A stretch of 7,500 nucleotides of DNA from Prevotella sp. (GTDB lineage: Bacteria > Bacteroidota > Bacteroidia > Bacteroidales > Bacteroidaceae): positions 1-7,500 of the forward strand of contig JAFPAS010000114.1 in NCBI GenBank assembly GCA_017424205.1, in the 5' to 3' direction. The translations under genes and the position numbers were made by a program. A model generated the notes under the pieces. That model saw only the letters and a program-made list of their open reading frames with translations, did not search any database and was not told the origin of the DNA. Of the stretch, positions 6,457 to 7,500 are shown one piece after another. Position 1 is the stretch's first letter. Every line of letters starts with the position of its first letter.

Positions 6457-7500
6457 ATGGAACAGACTCTGCTCATATACAATACTCTGCACCGCCAGAA
6501 AGAACGCTTCGAACCGCTTCATGCTCCTAACGTCGGAATGTATGTCTGCGGCCCTACTGTCTATGGCGACGCACATCTTGGTCACGCACGTCCTGCAATA
6601 ACATTCGACATACTCTTCCGCTATCTGCAGCATCTGGGCTACAAGGTCAGATACGTGCGCAACATCACCGACGTAGGTCATCTTGAGCACGACGCTGACG
6701 AAGGCGAAGACAAGATTGCGAAGAAGGCACGCCTGGAGCAGGTAGAACCGATGGAGATAGCACAGCACTACACACGCCGCTTCAACCGCGCTATGGAGAA
6801 GCTCAATGTGCTGCCGCCGTCAATTGAGCCGCACGCTACAGGTCACATCATCGAGCAGCAGCAGCTTGTGCAGGAGATTATTGACCGCGGTTATGCCTAT
6901 GAGTCAAATGGCTCAATATACTTCGACATAGAGAAATATAACAACGACTATAAATACGGCATACTCTCAGGACGTTCGCTTGAGAATGTCAAGGATGCCA
7001 GCCGCGACACACTGGCGGGAGTAGGCGAGAAGCGCAATCAGGCTGACTTCGCCCTCTGGAAGAAGGCACAGCCAGAGCACATCATGCGCTGGCCGTCGCC
7101 ATGGAGCGATGGTTTCCCTGGATGGCACTGCGAGTGCACCGCTATGGGACGCAAGTATCTGGGCGAGGAGTTCGATATACACGGTGGTGGCATGGACCTC
7201 ATATTCCCTCACCATGAGTGTGAGATAGCTCAGGCTCAGGCAGCCATGGGACACCAGCAGGTGAAATACTGGATGCATAACAATATGATTACCATCAACG
7301 GACAGAAGATGGGCAAGTCATACAACAACTTCATCACACTCGACCAGTTCTTCACCGGGCAGCACGAACTGCTCACACAGCCGTTCGCACCGCTCACCAT
7401 ACGCTTCTTCATCCTCTCTGCACACTACAGAGGCACAGTAGACTTCTCTAACGATGCACTCCTTGCAGCAGAGAAGGGACTGTCACGCATGCAGACTGCC
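6457..7500 (+). CDS. cysS: Cysteinyl-tRNA synthetase, N-terminal 348 residues
   Basis: Class I aminoacyl-tRNA synthetase that charges tRNA-Cys with cysteine in the cytoplasm. The frame is open from the ATG at 6457 to the last base of the window (348 codons); roughly 140 more residues would be expected, covering the anticodon-binding region. All key parts of the catalytic domain are present: [18 protein letters not shown] at 29-46 with the HIGH-type motif HLGH at 40-43, ITDVGH in the Rossmann fold, WHCECTAM with C227, [17 protein letters not shown], and the KMSKS-type motif as KMGKS at 284-288. C31, C227, H252 and E256 line up with the E. coli zinc ligands C28, C209, H234 and E238. The residue after HHE is Cys255, where E. 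coli has Asn. It is transcribed divergently from the CoA-transferase. The start is well placed behind a promoter-like site and needs no extension. Confidence 0.97.
   Translation, partial: MEQTLLIYNTLHRQKERFEPLHAPNVGMYVCGPTVYGDAHLGHARPAITFDILFRYLQHLGYKVRYVRNITDVGHLEHDADEGEDKIAKKARLEQVEPMEIAQHYTRRFNRAMEKLNVLPPSIEPHATGHIIEQQQLVQEIIDRGYAYESNGSIYFDIEKYNNDYKYGILSGRSLENVKDASRDTLAGVGEKRNQADFALWKKAQPEHIMRWPSPWSDGFPGWHCECTAMGRKYLGEEFDIHGGGMDLIFPHHECEIAQAQAAMGHQQVKYWMHNNMITINGQKMGKSYNNFITLDQFFTGQHELLTQPFAPLTIRFFILSAHYRGTVDFSNDALLAAEKGLSRMQTA

Noticed and set aside
6361..7278. Minus-strand frames of 135 and 103 codons opposite cysS
   Set aside because: cysS has complete catalytic and zinc-binding motifs on the plus strand; these are its shadows.

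Overview
The window looks like chromosomal DNA of a Bacteroidales bacterium, most likely Prevotella or a close relative. Four observations support this. Promoter-like sites fit the Bacteroidetes consensus (TTTG, about 19-23 bp, TAnnTTTG), and starts lack clear Shine-Dalgarno sequences. One gene is a membrane-anchored propeller/Y_Y_Y/AraC regulator of a type typical of this phylum. CysRS carries a KMGKS signature. The genus is inferred from general resemblance, not from a search.

Left part (1-1457, minus strand): a short operon reads right to left. It starts with a small cupin of the FdtA/QdtA sugar-nucleotide 3,4-ketoisomerase family (1457-1029). This overlaps by 32 bp a FemAB-like GNAT acyltransferase (1060-92). 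Beyond it, the first codons of a probable secreted or membrane protein (27-1) run off the window edge. The first two genes suggest production or acylation of a modified 6-deoxysugar for surface glycans, but no aminotransferase or glycosyltransferase is visible.

Centre (1458-4711): a 327-bp divergent intergenic region holds two interleaved promoters. Its right half would be a roughly 185-nt structured 5' leader with a possible 21-codon upstream ORF. It precedes an 891-aa regulator (1785-4460) with a signal peptide, periplasmic beta-propeller repeats, a Y_Y_Y domain, one membrane helix, a short linker and an AraC DNA-binding domain. It resembles a hybrid two-component system with the kinase and receiver removed, so it probably signals directly from periplasm to DNA. 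After it come a diverged direct repeat, a REP-like hairpin and a strong bidirectional terminator shared with the convergent gene to the right.

Right part (4712-7500): a succinate/acetyl-CoA transferase (6217-4712, minus) and cysS (6457 onward, plus, cut by the window end) are divergently transcribed. The 239-bp gap between them holds two -7 boxes inside a perfect 13-bp inverted repeat. These genes serve fermentation and translation and have no obvious link to the regulator.

Most of the window is ordinary core and accessory Bacteroidales DNA. The parts most worth a second look are the kinase-less sensor-regulator with its leader, and the repeat downstream of it. I see no CRISPR array, transposase, tRNA or rRNA.
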